From positions 1-10,976 of the forward strand of contig JAPLPA010000308.1 in assembly GCA_026400415.1 (NCBI GenBank): DNA of 10,976 nt, given 5' to 3'. The notes under the pieces were generated by a model that did no database searches, was not told the origin of the DNA, and saw only the letters and a program-made list of their open reading frames with translations. The position numbers were made by a program, and so were the translations under genes. Source of the DNA: Afipia sp. GTDB lineage: Bacteria; Pseudomonadota; Alphaproteobacteria; Rhizobiales; Xanthobacteraceae. Below are positions 1 to 6,969 of the stretch, piece by piece. Each line of letters begins with the position of its first letter. Position 1 is the stretch's first letter.

Positions 1-1072
1 CCAGCCCGCGCAGGCGTTTGCGGTCGTAATCGAGCAGCGCCGCAGGTCCCATCGAGCGGGCGATCAGAATAGCATTGTCGGGCAATTGCTCGCGTGATGG
101 CGCATGATCCTGACCGACGAGTTGTCGCATAAGGCGGTGGCCCAGATCTTCAAGATCGTGCAGGCGGTCGCGCAGATAAGGATCGGTCGAGCGCAGCATG
201 CGAGCACGGGTGTCCGACTGCACGCGCTCGACCGCCGCTTCCGCAGTCAGACCGGTCGCAACTGCTTCATGTAGCTTGTGCTGCCAGCCCTGATCGTTGG
301 CGAACATGCGATAGGCTTCCAGCACGTCGCGATGTTCGCCGCCATCCGCGACATCGCCGCGCTCCAGCATCCGGTCGAGATCGGCGCGCAGCTTGAGGAC
401 GGCCGTATCGAGCCGCTTCAATTCCTTCGGCAAATCTTCTGCAATGTAATTGGTGATGACAACGCGGGGTTCGTGCAGGACGACATGCCCGAGCGCGATG
501 CCGTCGGACAATACAGCGCCGTTCTTGTGCAGCGAATGACGTGCTGCAGGCTCTGCGCCGGGTTTGGCAATCGAGGATAGCTCGCCGGACGCGATCATTT
601 CCGCGAGCACCATCGCGGTGGTCTGCAGCGCTTCGGCCTCTTCCTCAACGTAGGTACGATGCGCGCGGTTCTGCACGACAAGAACGCCGAGCGTATTACC
701 GGATCGAAGGATCGGCACGCCGAGGAAAGAGTGATATATTTCTTCGCCGGTTTCCGGGCGATACGAGAACGCCGGATGCGACTGTGCATTCGAAAGGTTC
801 AGCGGGTTCGCCTCAGAGGCGACAAGGCCGACAAGACCTTCATGCGCGCTCAAAACCGTTTGGTGGACGGCGTCGCGGTTCAGACCTTCGGTGGCGTAAA
901 GTTCGAGCGTATTATCGACGCGCAGCACATAGGTCGAACAGACCTCCGCCACCATGTTGGCGGCGATGAGTACCACGATCTTGTCGAGGCGCTCCTGCGC
1001 GCTGACCTGTTCGGCCATCGTTTCGCGGAGCCGTCTCAGCAAGACGCGGGGGCCGCCCAGCGCGCTCCGCAT
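1..1072 (-). CDS. ptsP: Phosphoenolpyruvate-protein phosphotransferase PtsP (EI-Ntr), 5' part
   Basis: First enzyme of the nitrogen phosphotransferase system: it takes phosphate from phosphoenolpyruvate and passes it to NPr and then EIIA-Ntr, in the cytoplasm. I translated 357 residues by hand from this strand; they run without a stop to the left edge, so the C-terminal half is missing. Residues about 25-165 form a GAF sensor domain (LIAANMVAEVCSTYVLR, then SFLGVPILRSGNTLGVLVVQ), and residues about 185-325 match the N-terminal helical domain of PEP-utilising enzymes (start NGAVLSDGIALGHVVLHEP). The sequence ends at DYDRKRLRGL, a little before where the family carries its phosphorylated histidine. 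The ATG at 1072 is chosen because an in-frame TAA lies four codons upstream and a GGA sits about 9 bases ahead. The GAF domain separates it from the sugar-type enzyme I (PtsI). lysC lies 199 bases upstream on the same strand. Confidence 0.93.
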   Translation of the reverse strand, partial: MRSALGGPRVLLRRLRETMAEQVSAQERLDKIVVLIAANMVAEVCSTYVLRVDNTLELYATEGLNRDAVHQTVLSAHEGLVGLVASEANPLNLSNAQSHPAFSYRPETGEEIYHSFLGVPILRSGNTLGVLVVQNRAHRTYVEEEAEALQTTAMVLAEMIASGELSSIAKPGAEPAARHSLHKNGAVLSDGIALGHVVLHEPRVVITNYIAEDLPKELKRLDTAVLKLRADLDRMLERGDVADGGEHRDVLEAYRMFANDQGWQHKLHEAVATGLTAEAAVERVQSDTRARMLRSTDPYLRDRLHDLEDLGHRLMRQLVGQDHAPSREQLPDNAILIARSMGPAALLDYDRKRLRGL

Positions 1073-1106
1073 CCGATGCCATCCTTAACTACCTCTGTGG
1101 TGAGGC

Positions 1107-1134
1107 TATATCGAATTGACGCTCATTTTGCCAA
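1107..1134 (-). promoter_or_regulatory. Possible sigma-70 type promoter of ptsP
   Basis: On the minus strand a TTGGCA (1134-1129) is followed after 16 bases by GATATA (1112-1107). This would place the transcript start near 1100, about 28 bases before the ptsP ATG. The -35 box matches the consensus well and the -10 box moderately; the spacer is one base short. It is a match by eye only, in a 199-base gap that is otherwise AT-richer than its surroundings. Confidence 0.35.
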
Positions 1135-1241
1135 GCAAAAGACCTGCCAAACCCCATCCCCACACCCATTGAAAAATATGGGTTTTCCAGCGCCGTTCGG
1201 AAGGGCGAAAAGGTGACGGACTTGGAATCGAAGGGCGGAAA

Positions 1242-1262
1242 TGCGGCGACGCGCACGCCGCA
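1242..1262 (-). terminator. Possible terminator hairpin after lysC
   Basis: Perfect 7-bp inverted repeat TGCGGCG / CGCCGCA with a 7-base loop, starting about 10 bases beyond the lysC stop codon. Read on the lysC strand, the second arm is followed by TTTCC, a weak T tract, so it could be an intrinsic terminator or just an RNA 3'-end hairpin. If it acts, ptsP would need its own promoter. The rest of the 1073-1271 gap holds the possible ptsP promoter and no recognisable gene. Confidence 0.4.
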
Positions 1263-1271
1263 GCGACTCGC

Positions 1272-2525
1272 TCAGGCCTGATCCAGGCCGTACAGCGTAT
1301 GCAGCGTCCGCACTGCCAATTCCGTGTAGGCGGCGTCGATCAGCAGCGAGAATTTGATCTCGGAAGTCGTGATCGCGCGGATGTTGACGTTACGTTCGGC
1401 GAGTGCCGCAAACGCCTGCGCGGCGACACCGGCGTGGCTGCGCATGCCGATGCCGATGACGGAGACTTTCGCAACGTCGGTCGCGGTGTCGAGGCGGGTG
1501 TAGCCGATCTTCGCCTTCGACTTGACGATGATATCCTTGGCGCGCTCGTAGTCGGATGCCGGAACGGTGAATGTCAGATCGGTGGTACCGTCCTGCGAGA
1601 CGTTCTGCACGATCATGTCGACGTTGATGTTGCCCTCAGACAGAGGCCCGAAAATCGCAGCCGCCACGCCCGGCTTGTCTTCGATCTGGCGAACGGAAAT
1701 CTGCGCCTCGTCTTTTGAAAAAGCGATACCCGTGACGACCTGGCTTTCCATGATTTCTTCCTCGCTGCAGATTAGCGTTCCGGGCGGCTGGTTGGCATGC
1801 GGGTTGATGTCCTCCGGCTTGTCGAAACTCGACCGCACGAAGATACGAACATTGTGCACCATGCCAAGTTCGACAGATCGAACCTGAAGAACCTTGGCGC
1901 CTTGCGATGCCATTTCCAGCATTTCCTCGAACGCGACTTTTGCAAGGCGCTTCGCCTTCGGCACCACGCGCGGATCGGTGGTGTAGACGCCGTCGACATC
2001 CGTATAGATGTCGCAACGATCCGCGTGAATGGCGGCCGCAATCGCAACCGCCGAGGTGTCGGAGCCGCCGCGACCGAGCGTGGCGATGCGTCCCGTCGCT
2101 TCGTGAATGCCTTGGAAGCCGGCGATGACGGCGACCTCCTTTCGCTCCTTGAAACGCTTGATAATCTCCGAGCCGTCGATGCCGGTGATGCGTGCAGATG
2201 CATGCGCATCGCTGGTCTGGATTGGAATCTGCCAGCCCTGCCACGAGCGGGCCTGAATGCCGAGTGCCTGCAAGGCAATCGCCAGCAGTCCCGACGTCAC
2301 CTGTTCGCCGGATGCCACGATGGCGTCGTATTCGCGCGCGTCGTGAAGCGGCGAGGCCTCGGCCGCCCAGCCCACCAACTCGTTGGTCTTGCCCGACATC
2401 GCCGATACCACCACGGCCACGTCATGGCCGGCATCGACTTCGCGCTTCACATGAAGTGCGACGTTCTTGATGCGCTCGATGTTGGCGACGGACGTGCCGC
2501 CGAATTTCATGACTAGGCGGCCCAT
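1272..2525 (-). CDS. lysC: Aspartate kinase (aspartokinase)
   Basis: Phosphorylates L-aspartate with ATP, the first step to lysine, threonine, methionine and diaminopimelate. The 417-residue protein begins MGRLVMKFGGTSV, with the kinase signature KFGGTS at residues 7-12. SAMSGKTNELV follows at about 42-52, then the GRGGSDTSA substrate/nucleotide region, DVDGVYTTDPRVV, and two C-terminal ACT domains (about 280-345 and 355-417; VSVIGIGMRSHAGVAAQAF lies in the second). The length and two-ACT layout fit monofunctional, feedback-regulated bacterial aspartokinases; there is no homoserine dehydrogenase part. The frame stays open up to 2666, but the added 47 residues look like no aspartokinase N-terminus, so the ATG at 2525 is taken. 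No strong ribosome site precedes it. It is divergent from the PH-domain/ubiG pair and upstream of ptsP on the same strand. Confidence 0.96.
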   Translation of the reverse strand: MGRLVMKFGGTSVANIERIKNVALHVKREVDAGHDVAVVVSAMSGKTNELVGWAAEASPLHDAREYDAIVASGEQVTSGLLAIALQALGIQARSWQGWQIPIQTSDAHASARITGIDGSEIIKRFKERKEVAVIAGFQGIHEATGRIATLGRGGSDTSAVAIAAAIHADRCDIYTDVDGVYTTDPRVVPKAKRLAKVAFEEMLEMASQGAKVLQVRSVELGMVHNVRIFVRSSFDKPEDINPHANQPPGTLICSEEEIMESQVVTGIAFSKDEAQISVRQIEDKPGVAAAIFGPLSEGNINVDMIVQNVSQDGTTDLTFTVPASDYERAKDIIVKSKAKIGYTRLDTATDVAKVSVIGIGMRSHAGVAAQAFAALAERNVNIRAITTSEIKFSLLIDAAYTELAVRTLHTLYGLDQA

Positions 2526-2667
2526 GATGAGTGGCGCTGTCCCGATTATGTGTGCGTTGTCAAAGATCAGTTCCGCGCAAAACGGCAGCGCAGCCCCGAA
2601 AAGGCGGCTATACATACCCACGCAGCCGCAGACAGGCAACACGCTGCGGTCTGGTTTGAGGATCAAA
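2526..2667. promoter_or_regulatory. Divergent intergenic region lysC / PH-domain gene
   Basis: These 142 bases must hold the promoters for both directions unless transcription enters from elsewhere. Candidate boxes are a perfect TTGACA on the minus strand (2563-2558), with no good -10 box at the right distance, and TATACAT on the plus strand (2609-2615), with no good -35 box. A 6-bp inverted repeat CCGCAG / CTGCGG (2626-2631 and 2644-2649) lies in the 5' leader of the plus-strand gene. No riboswitch was recognised. Confidence 0.35.
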
Positions 2668-3117
2668 ATGGCACGTTATATCGACGATATTCTGCAGCCC
2701 GGCGAGAAGGTGCTGTATTCCACCACCCTTCACGGCATCATTTATCTGCCGGGTTTGCTGTGCTGGCTGATCGCGGCTGCGGGCGTGGTTGGAGCTGGCC
2801 TCATGCCGCCGCTGCTGATTGTGAGCGCCGTGTTCGCCTTGATCGGTCTGGTGCTGGTGTTGCGCGCGTGGTTTCAGCGCTGGACGACAGAAACCGATGT
2901 CACCAACATGCGCGTCGTGCATAAAGACGGCTTCATCAAGCGCCGCACGTTCGAGATGAGTTTGGATAAAGTCGAAAGCGTCGACGTCGATCAAAGTATT
3001 CCGGGGCGGATTTTCGGCTGGGGCGACGTGACGATACGCGGCGTCGGCGAAGGCAAGGAAATCATCAGGTTCATCGGCTCGCCGATTGAATTCCGCAATC
3101 ACATCACGACACAGTAA
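2668..3117 (+). CDS. Small membrane PH-domain protein (bPH2/YdbS-like)
   Basis: A 149-residue protein of unknown exact role. A short N-terminal stretch (IDDILQPGEKVLYST, typical of bacterial PH-domain proteins) is followed by two adjacent membrane segments (about 24-44 and 48-67), then a cytoplasmic PH-like beta domain (about 73-146) with TDVTNMRVVHKDGFIKR, SLDKVESVDVDQS and RIFGWGDVTIRGVG. These are hallmarks of the bPH2 (former DUF304) family: an inward-facing membrane-anchored domain. The ATG at 2668 is preceded by GAGG with suitable spacing; longer in-frame starts would overlap the divergent lysC. ubiG begins two bases after its stop, so the two are almost certainly co-transcribed. The membrane link suggests a role near quinone synthesis or the envelope, but nothing in the sequence shows a ligand or partner. 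Confidence 0.85.
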   Translation: MARYIDDILQPGEKVLYSTTLHGIIYLPGLLCWLIAAAGVVGAGLMPPLLIVSAVFALIGLVLVLRAWFQRWTTETDVTNMRVVHKDGFIKRRTFEMSLDKVESVDVDQSIPGRIFGWGDVTIRGVGEGKEIIRFIGSPIEFRNHITTQ

Positions 3118-3119
3118 CA

Positions 3120-3857
3120 ATGAACGCAACGACAACCACAGTCGATCCCGCCGAGATCGCGAAATTCTCCAAACTCTCCGAGACGTGGTGGGACCCCAAC
3201 GGCAAGATGAAGCCGCTGCACGCCATCAATCCGCTGCGGCTGGCCTACATTCGCGACGCGGCGTGCCGCAAGTTCGACCGCGATCCGAAAAAGCCGGGTT
3301 GCCTTTCGGGATTGCGTATCTTGGACATCGGCTGCGGCGCAGGCTTGTTGTGCGAACCGCTGACGCGGCTCGGCGCGCAGGTTGTCGGCGTCGATCCATC
3401 TGCAACGAATATCGAAGTGGCGAAATTGCATGCAGCGACATCGTCGCTCACGATTGACTATCGCTGCACCACCATCGAAGAGATGCCGGACGACAAATTC
3501 GACATCGTGCTGGCGATGGAGGTGATCGAGCATGTTGTTAGCGTCGGCGCATTTCTGGATCGTTGCGCAGCGCTGATGAAGCCGGACGGCCTGATGCTGG
3601 TCTCGACGCTGAATCGCACGTGGAAAAGTTTTGCACTGGCGATTGTGGGCGCCGAGTATGTGCTGCGCTGGCTGCCGCGCGGCACGCATGAATGGGACAA
3701 GTTCGTCACGCCATCTGAGGTGACGCATCATCTGTCGCGCAACAAGTTGATGGTGACGGAGCAATCCGGCGTGATCTACAATCCGCTGGCGGATAAATGG
3801 AGTTTGTCGTCCGACATGGATGTGAACTACATGGTGATCGCTGAAGCCAGTATTTAA
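3120..3857 (+). CDS. ubiG: Ubiquinone biosynthesis O-methyltransferase UbiG
   Basis: SAM-dependent enzyme catalysing both O-methylations of the ubiquinone head group (2-polyprenyl-6-hydroxyphenol and 3-demethylubiquinol), acting at the inner face of the membrane. The 245 residues match the family length. The diagnostic N-terminal block SETWWDPNGKMKPLHAINPLR spans about 20-40; SAM motif I, LDIGCGAGLL, is at 68-77; the acidic ribose-binding residue is D92 (VVGVDPS); AMEVIEHV is at 132-139; and NRTWKSFALAIVGAEYVLRWLPRGTHEWDKF is the typical UbiG C-terminal region (split here by family knowledge into NRTWKSFALAIVGAEY and the RWLPRGTH segment). The start at 3120 lies two bases after the PH-domain gene stop and has no ribosome site of its own, which implies translational coupling. 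A small hairpin CCAGC-AAC-GCTGG sits 11 bases after the stop. Confidence 0.95.
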   Translation: MNATTTTVDPAEIAKFSKLSETWWDPNGKMKPLHAINPLRLAYIRDAACRKFDRDPKKPGCLSGLRILDIGCGAGLLCEPLTRLGAQVVGVDPSATNIEVAKLHAATSSLTIDYRCTTIEEMPDDKFDIVLAMEVIEHVVSVGAFLDRCAALMKPDGLMLVSTLNRTWKSFALAIVGAEYVLRWLPRGTHEWDKFVTPSEVTHHLSRNKLMVTEQSGVIYNPLADKWSLSSDMDVNYMVIAEASI

Positions 3858-3958
3858 AGGCTGCTATCCAGCAACGCTGGCATGAGGCCGCGCCGGTTGA
3901 CGGCGAAGTGCGAACCGTGGCCTTTGCGTTCATCGTCTCGCGATATCGATTGCTTTTC

Positions 3959-4858
3959 ATGACTCCATTCACATGGCTCTGGATTCCTTTCACCGTGCTG
4001 GGCGCGGGTGGACAAGTCGTGCGCAACGCCATGCAGCGCGGGCTGACAGCCAAACTCGGTACGCTCGGCGCGACTCATATCCGCTTCCTGTTCGGCTTTC
4101 CGTTCTCGCTGATGTTTCTTGCAGGCATTCTGGCCGCGACCGGCGACAAATTGTCGTGGCCCGAAAGCGGCTTCGCGCCGTGGCTCGTCACCGGCGGCAT
4201 GGCGCAGATTCTCGCCACCGCCCTGATGCTGGCGGCAATGAACGAGCGCTCCTTCGTGGTGACGACGGCGTATTTAAAGACTGAAGCCATTCAGGCAGCG
4301 ATCTTTGGATTTATTTTTCTCGCCGATCGTCTGACTGTTCTGAAAGTGATTGCGATCGTCATTGCGACCATCGGCGTCGTCATCACGGCATTACGTCCCG
4401 GTGCAGCGAAAGGCTTTTCCAATTTGCGCCCGACGCTGCTGGGATTGCTGGCGGCCTCTTTCTTTGCGCTGTCGGCGGTGGGTTATCGCGGCGCGATTCT
4501 CAATGTCACGGGCACTAGCTTTGTGACAGCCGCCAGCCTCACATTGGTGTCGACGCTGCTGATGCAGAGCATCGTGCTGTCCGCATGGCTGATCGTGCGC
4601 AAGCCGGGAACCATGACGGCGATTTTCCGCGAGTGGAAGCCGTCGATGTTCGCGGGCTTCATGGGCGCGTTCGCGTCGTTTTTCTGGTTTCTGGCGTTCG
4701 CCCTGACGGCAGCGGCGAATGTGCGAACGCTGGCGCTTGTCGAAGTCCTGTTCGCACAGGGCGTCGCCTATTATTCGATGAAGCAGCCGATCTCTTGGCG
4801 TGAGTTGTCGGGCATCGCGCTGATTCTGATCGGTGTCGCAATGCTGGTGGCGGGTTAG
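3959..4858 (+). CDS. EamA/DMT-family transporter, two-domain
   Basis: Inner-membrane transporter of the drug/metabolite superfamily, substrate not predictable. The 299 residues are almost wholly hydrophobic, with about ten membrane segments in two EamA repeats (about 5-140 and 155-298). Each repeat ends in the usual pattern: first TAYLKTEAIQAAIFGFIFLADRL then a glycine-rich last helix, second LALVEVLFAQGVAYY then LSGIALILIGVAMLV. The ATG at 3959 gives the usual family length; a GTG start at 3908 would add 17 residues (RTVAFAFIVSRYRLLF) of less typical look, and neither has a clear ribosome site. It is 101 bases downstream of ubiG, so it may share that transcript. Its stop codon overlaps the stop of the convergent single-domain EamA gene. 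Confidence 0.85.
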   Translation: MTPFTWLWIPFTVLGAGGQVVRNAMQRGLTAKLGTLGATHIRFLFGFPFSLMFLAGILAATGDKLSWPESGFAPWLVTGGMAQILATALMLAAMNERSFVVTTAYLKTEAIQAAIFGFIFLADRLTVLKVIAIVIATIGVVITALRPGAAKGFSNLRPTLLGLLAASFFALSAVGYRGAILNVTGTSFVTAASLTLVSTLLMQSIVLSAWLIVRKPGTMTAIFREWKPSMFAGFMGAFASFFWFLAFALTAAANVRTLALVEVLFAQGVAYYSMKQPISWRELSGIALILIGVAMLVAG

Positions 4859-5307
4859 CGTTTTATCGCAAGTATCACTGCGCCTGTAGCTATAAGCCCG
4901 ATACCGAGCCATCCATTCGCCGACGGACGTTCACCCAGAAACACGAAGGCGAACAGCGCGACCAGCACGACGCTCAACTTGTCGATCGGTGCGACAAGCG
5001 TCGCAGGACCAAGTTTCAACGCTCGAAAATAACACAGCCACGAAGCGCCGGTCGCTAGTCCGGATAGAGTGAGAAAAACCCACGTTCGTGATGTTATCGG
5101 TTCGGCCGAATTGAACTTTCCGGTCGCCACAAGAATGAGGGCGAGGCTCATCAGCACGACCACGGTGCGGATGAAAGTGGCGAGATCGGAATCGATATTC
5201 TCAACACCGACCTTGGCGAAGATCGCGGTGAGTGCCGCGAACGCCGCCGACAGCAGCGCCCACATCAGCCATGAGGTCTGAAAGGGCGAAACCCCGCCGG
5301 TGTCCAT
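4855..5307 (-). CDS. Single-domain EamA-family transporter
   Basis: A 150-residue integral membrane protein with one EamA repeat of about five membrane segments: WALLSAAFAALTAIFAKVGV at the start, then TFIRTVVVLMSLALILVA, GLATGASWLCYFRALKLG, DKLSVVLVALFAFVFLGER and WLGIGLIATGAVILAI at the end. It is a complete half-size member, not a broken two-domain gene: single-repeat EamA proteins of about 140 residues are a known family and are thought to work as dimers. The substrate is unknown. The ATG at 5307 lies 6 bases after the DUF1178 stop; an ATG at 5265 (starting MWALLSAAF) is the alternative and would match the shortest relatives. It is probably the last gene of the comF-grxC-nit-DUF1178 run. 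It is unlike its convergent EamA neighbour in sequence, so they do not look like a recent duplicate pair. Confidence 0.85.
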   Translation of the reverse strand: MDTGGVSPFQTSWLMWALLSAAFAALTAIFAKVGVENIDSDLATFIRTVVVLMSLALILVATGKFNSAEPITSRTWVFLTLSGLATGASWLCYFRALKLGPATLVAPIDKLSVVLVALFAFVFLGERPSANGWLGIGLIATGAVILAIKR

Positions 5308-5313
5308 GCGCGG

Positions 5314-5781
5314 CTAGTTTCTGTCGCCGGGCAAAATCGGCAGCGGTGCGACCTCGACGCCTTCTTCGACCAGCGATCTGGCTTCTTCGGATGTCGCCTC
5401 GCCGTAAATCGAGCGGGGTTTGCTTTCGCCGTAGTGCATCTTGCGGGCTTCTTCGGGAAATTTCTTGCCGACATTGTCGGCATTCTTGACGACGTGATCG
5501 CGCAACTCGCGCAGCTTCGTCACAAGTTCGCGTTCCTGCGGCGACATCACAAGCTGATTTGGCGTCGTCTCGGCGGTTGGCGCTGCGGCCGGCACATCAA
5601 TGGTTTTCGGCTTCCCCTTGCGGGAAATCTGCGGTGCCATGATGGCCTTCTCGACTTTCGCAGAGTCGCATGCGGGACACGTCACCAGTCCGCGTTTACG
5701 CTGGCTGTCGTAGACGGACGAACTCTGAAACCAGCTCTCGAATTCGTGGCCGCGCTCGCAGCGCAGCGCGTAGCGGATCAT
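5314..5781 (-). CDS. DUF1178 family protein, zinc-ribbon-like
   Basis: A 155-residue soluble protein of the DUF1178 family, common in alpha- and betaproteobacteria and without an assigned function. The N-terminus MIRYALRCERGHEFESWFQS carries C8 and H12, with CPAC at 35-38, a spacing that suggests a small zinc-binding ribbon. A charged, proline- and alanine-rich linker (about 52-75) leads to a helical C-terminus with ELVTKLRELRDHVVKNADNVG and the conserved EEARKMHYGE and GEATSEEARSLVEEGVEVAPLP blocks. GAGG stands 6 bases before the ATG. Its start overlaps the stop of the upstream amidase gene in ATGA, and the single-domain EamA gene begins 6 bases after its stop. Context suggests a link with the Nit-type amidase and glutaredoxin, but this is inference only. 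Confidence 0.9.
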   Translation of the reverse strand: MIRYALRCERGHEFESWFQSSSVYDSQRKRGLVTCPACDSAKVEKAIMAPQISRKGKPKTIDVPAAAPTAETTPNQLVMSPQERELVTKLRELRDHVVKNADNVGKKFPEEARKMHYGESKPRSIYGEATSEEARSLVEEGVEVAPLPILPGDRN

Positions 5782-6668
5782 GCCGATCCTCGAACGAGAT
5801 GCAGATGTTCGGGGCCGGCATTCGGGTCGGCCAGACCGAAACGGCGGCCGTGCTGTAATGATGGAATGCTCTTGCGGACTTCCACGACGCGCGCGGGATC
5901 GATCTTCGCCAGCACCACTCCGGGCTCAATGCCGCCCTCGGCCAGAATTTCGCCCCATGGATCTATAATCAGAGAATGCCCGAAGGTCTCGCGCTTGTTC
6001 TCGTGTTTGCCGCCCTGAGCCGCCGCGAAAATGAAACAGCCGTTCTCGATGGCGCGGGCTTTCAGCAGTGTATGCCAATGCGCTTCGCCGGTTTTCTTCG
6101 TGAACGCGGCGGGCACCGTGATGAATGACGCGCCGGATTCGGCGAGCGCGCGGTACAGCGCTGGGAAGCGAACGTCGTAGCAGATCGTGAGACCAATGCG
6201 GCCCCACGGCAGATCGGACATCACGGCGGTTTCGCCGGCCTGATAGTTGGCGGATTCCCGATAGGTCTCGCCATCCGGAAGATCGATGTCGAACATGTGG
6301 ATCTTGTCGTAGGTCGCCAGAACATTTCCATCCGGCGCAATCAGGAACGAGCGATTGACCGCGCGCTCAGGTGTCGCGCGCAATGCCAGCGAGCCGATGT
6401 GCAGATGGATTTTCAATTCCTTCGCCAGAGCGCGGTAGGCCTTGAGGGATTTGTCTTCTTCCTCGGTCGCCAGAAGTTCGAACAGCGCCTTGCGATTCTC
6501 CTGCATAATGTTGCTGACTTCAGGTGTCAGCACATAGTCCGCGCCCTGCTTCGCAGCCTCGCGGATGAGTTCGGTGCCTTGCTTCAGGCTGGTCTCGGGC
6601 AACAATCCGCTGCGCATTGTCACAAGCGCTGCGGTGAATGGCGTGCCGGGTTTTGCAGGTGTGCTCAT
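5778..6668 (-). CDS. Carbon-nitrogen hydrolase, Nit1/Nit2-like amidase
   Basis: Nitrilase-superfamily amidase, 296 residues, cytoplasmic. The Glu-Lys-Cys triad is visible: E50 in VLTPEVSN, K122 in ATYDKIHMFDIDLPDG and C163 in GLTICYDVRFP. Other family blocks are SFITVPAAFT and AAAQGGKHENKRETFGHSLIIDPWG. The DKIHMFDIDLPDG segment and overall length are most like the Nit1/Nit2 branch, whose members include deaminated-glutathione amidase and omega-amidase. Deaminated-glutathione amidase is the likelier role here because grxC, which uses glutathione, is directly upstream with an overlapping ATGA; this is inference. The ATG at 6668 (MSTPAKPGTPF) is preceded by AAAGG; the frame stays open to 7064, but that stretch only mirrors grxC and comF. 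Its stop overlaps the DUF1178 start, again in ATGA. Confidence 0.9.
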   Translation of the reverse strand: MSTPAKPGTPFTAALVTMRSGLLPETSLKQGTELIREAAKQGADYVLTPEVSNIMQENRKALFELLATEEEDKSLKAYRALAKELKIHLHIGSLALRATPERAVNRSFLIAPDGNVLATYDKIHMFDIDLPDGETYRESANYQAGETAVMSDLPWGRIGLTICYDVRFPALYRALAESGASFITVPAAFTKKTGEAHWHTLLKARAIENGCFIFAAAQGGKHENKRETFGHSLIIDPWGEILAEGGIEPGVVLAKIDPARVVEVRKSIPSLQHGRRFGLADPNAGPEHLHLVRGSA

Positions 6669-6940
6669 GATGAAACCTTTTGACCTGCGAGGAGACCGTC
6701 GAGCCTGCCTTCGCGGTCGAGCGCATAGAGTTCGTCGCAGCCGCCGACGTGAACCTTGTCGATGAAGATTTGCGGGAACGTCGTGCCGCCGTTCGAGCGC
6801 GCCAGCATCTGGTCGCGGAATTTCGGATCGGTCGCGACGTCGTATTCGGTGAAGGCCGCGTTCTTGCGCGTCAACAATGATTTGGCGGCGCCACAATAGC
6901 CGCAGCCGGGGCGGGTGAAAATCTCGATGGTTGCGGACAT
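6665..6940 (-). CDS. grxC: Glutaredoxin 3
   Basis: Small glutathione-dependent thiol-disulfide oxidoreductase, 91 residues, the usual Grx3 length. The active site CGYC is at residues 13-16 (TRPGCGYCGAAKSLL) rather than the CPYC of the enterobacterial protein. The cis-proline loop TFPQIFI and the glutathione-binding GGCDEL motif are present. A GAGG stands 6 bases before the ATG at 6940, and the gene starts 29 bases after the comF stop, so both are probably on one transcript. Its stop overlaps the amidase start in ATGA, so the two are translationally coupled. Confidence 0.95.
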   Translation of the reverse strand: MSATIEIFTRPGCGYCGAAKSLLTRKNAAFTEYDVATDPKFRDQMLARSNGGTTFPQIFIDKVHVGGCDELYALDREGRLDGLLAGQKVSS

Positions 6941-6969
6941 GACGCGCCTCGGTGGAAGGAGTACGCAAA

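Noticed and set aside
1164..1183. ACCCAT / ATGGGT inverted repeat with 8-base loop upstream of ptsP
   Set aside because: Short AT-containing stem; its T run faces the plus strand where no gene ends, so a terminator role is unsupported.
659..1216. 185-residue open frame on the plus strand opposite ptsP
   Set aside because: It lies almost wholly over the ptsP GAF coding region, has arginine-rich composition typical of antisense frames in GC-rich DNA, and shows no domain.
1797..2516. 239-residue open frame opposite lysC
   Set aside because: Shadow of the lysC reading frame on the other strand; no recognisable motif.
2558..2563. TTGACA on the minus strand as the lysC -35 box
   Set aside because: No acceptable -10 box at 16-18 bases; CATAAT is only about 8 bases away. 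Kept only as a note in the intergenic entry.
2526..2666. N-terminal extension of lysC (47 extra residues to the upstream in-frame ATG)
   Set aside because: The added residues look like no aspartokinase N-terminus, fill the whole divergent promoter gap, and the family starts at MGRLVMKFGGTSV.
3868..3880. CCAGC-AAC-GCTGG hairpin after ubiG as a terminator
   Set aside because: Only 5 bp with a 3-base loop and no T tract; it may be chance.
4855..5307. Single-domain EamA gene as a truncated pseudogene
   Set aside because: It has an intact start, helices and end, matches known half-size EamA proteins, and no second repeat remnant lies next to it.
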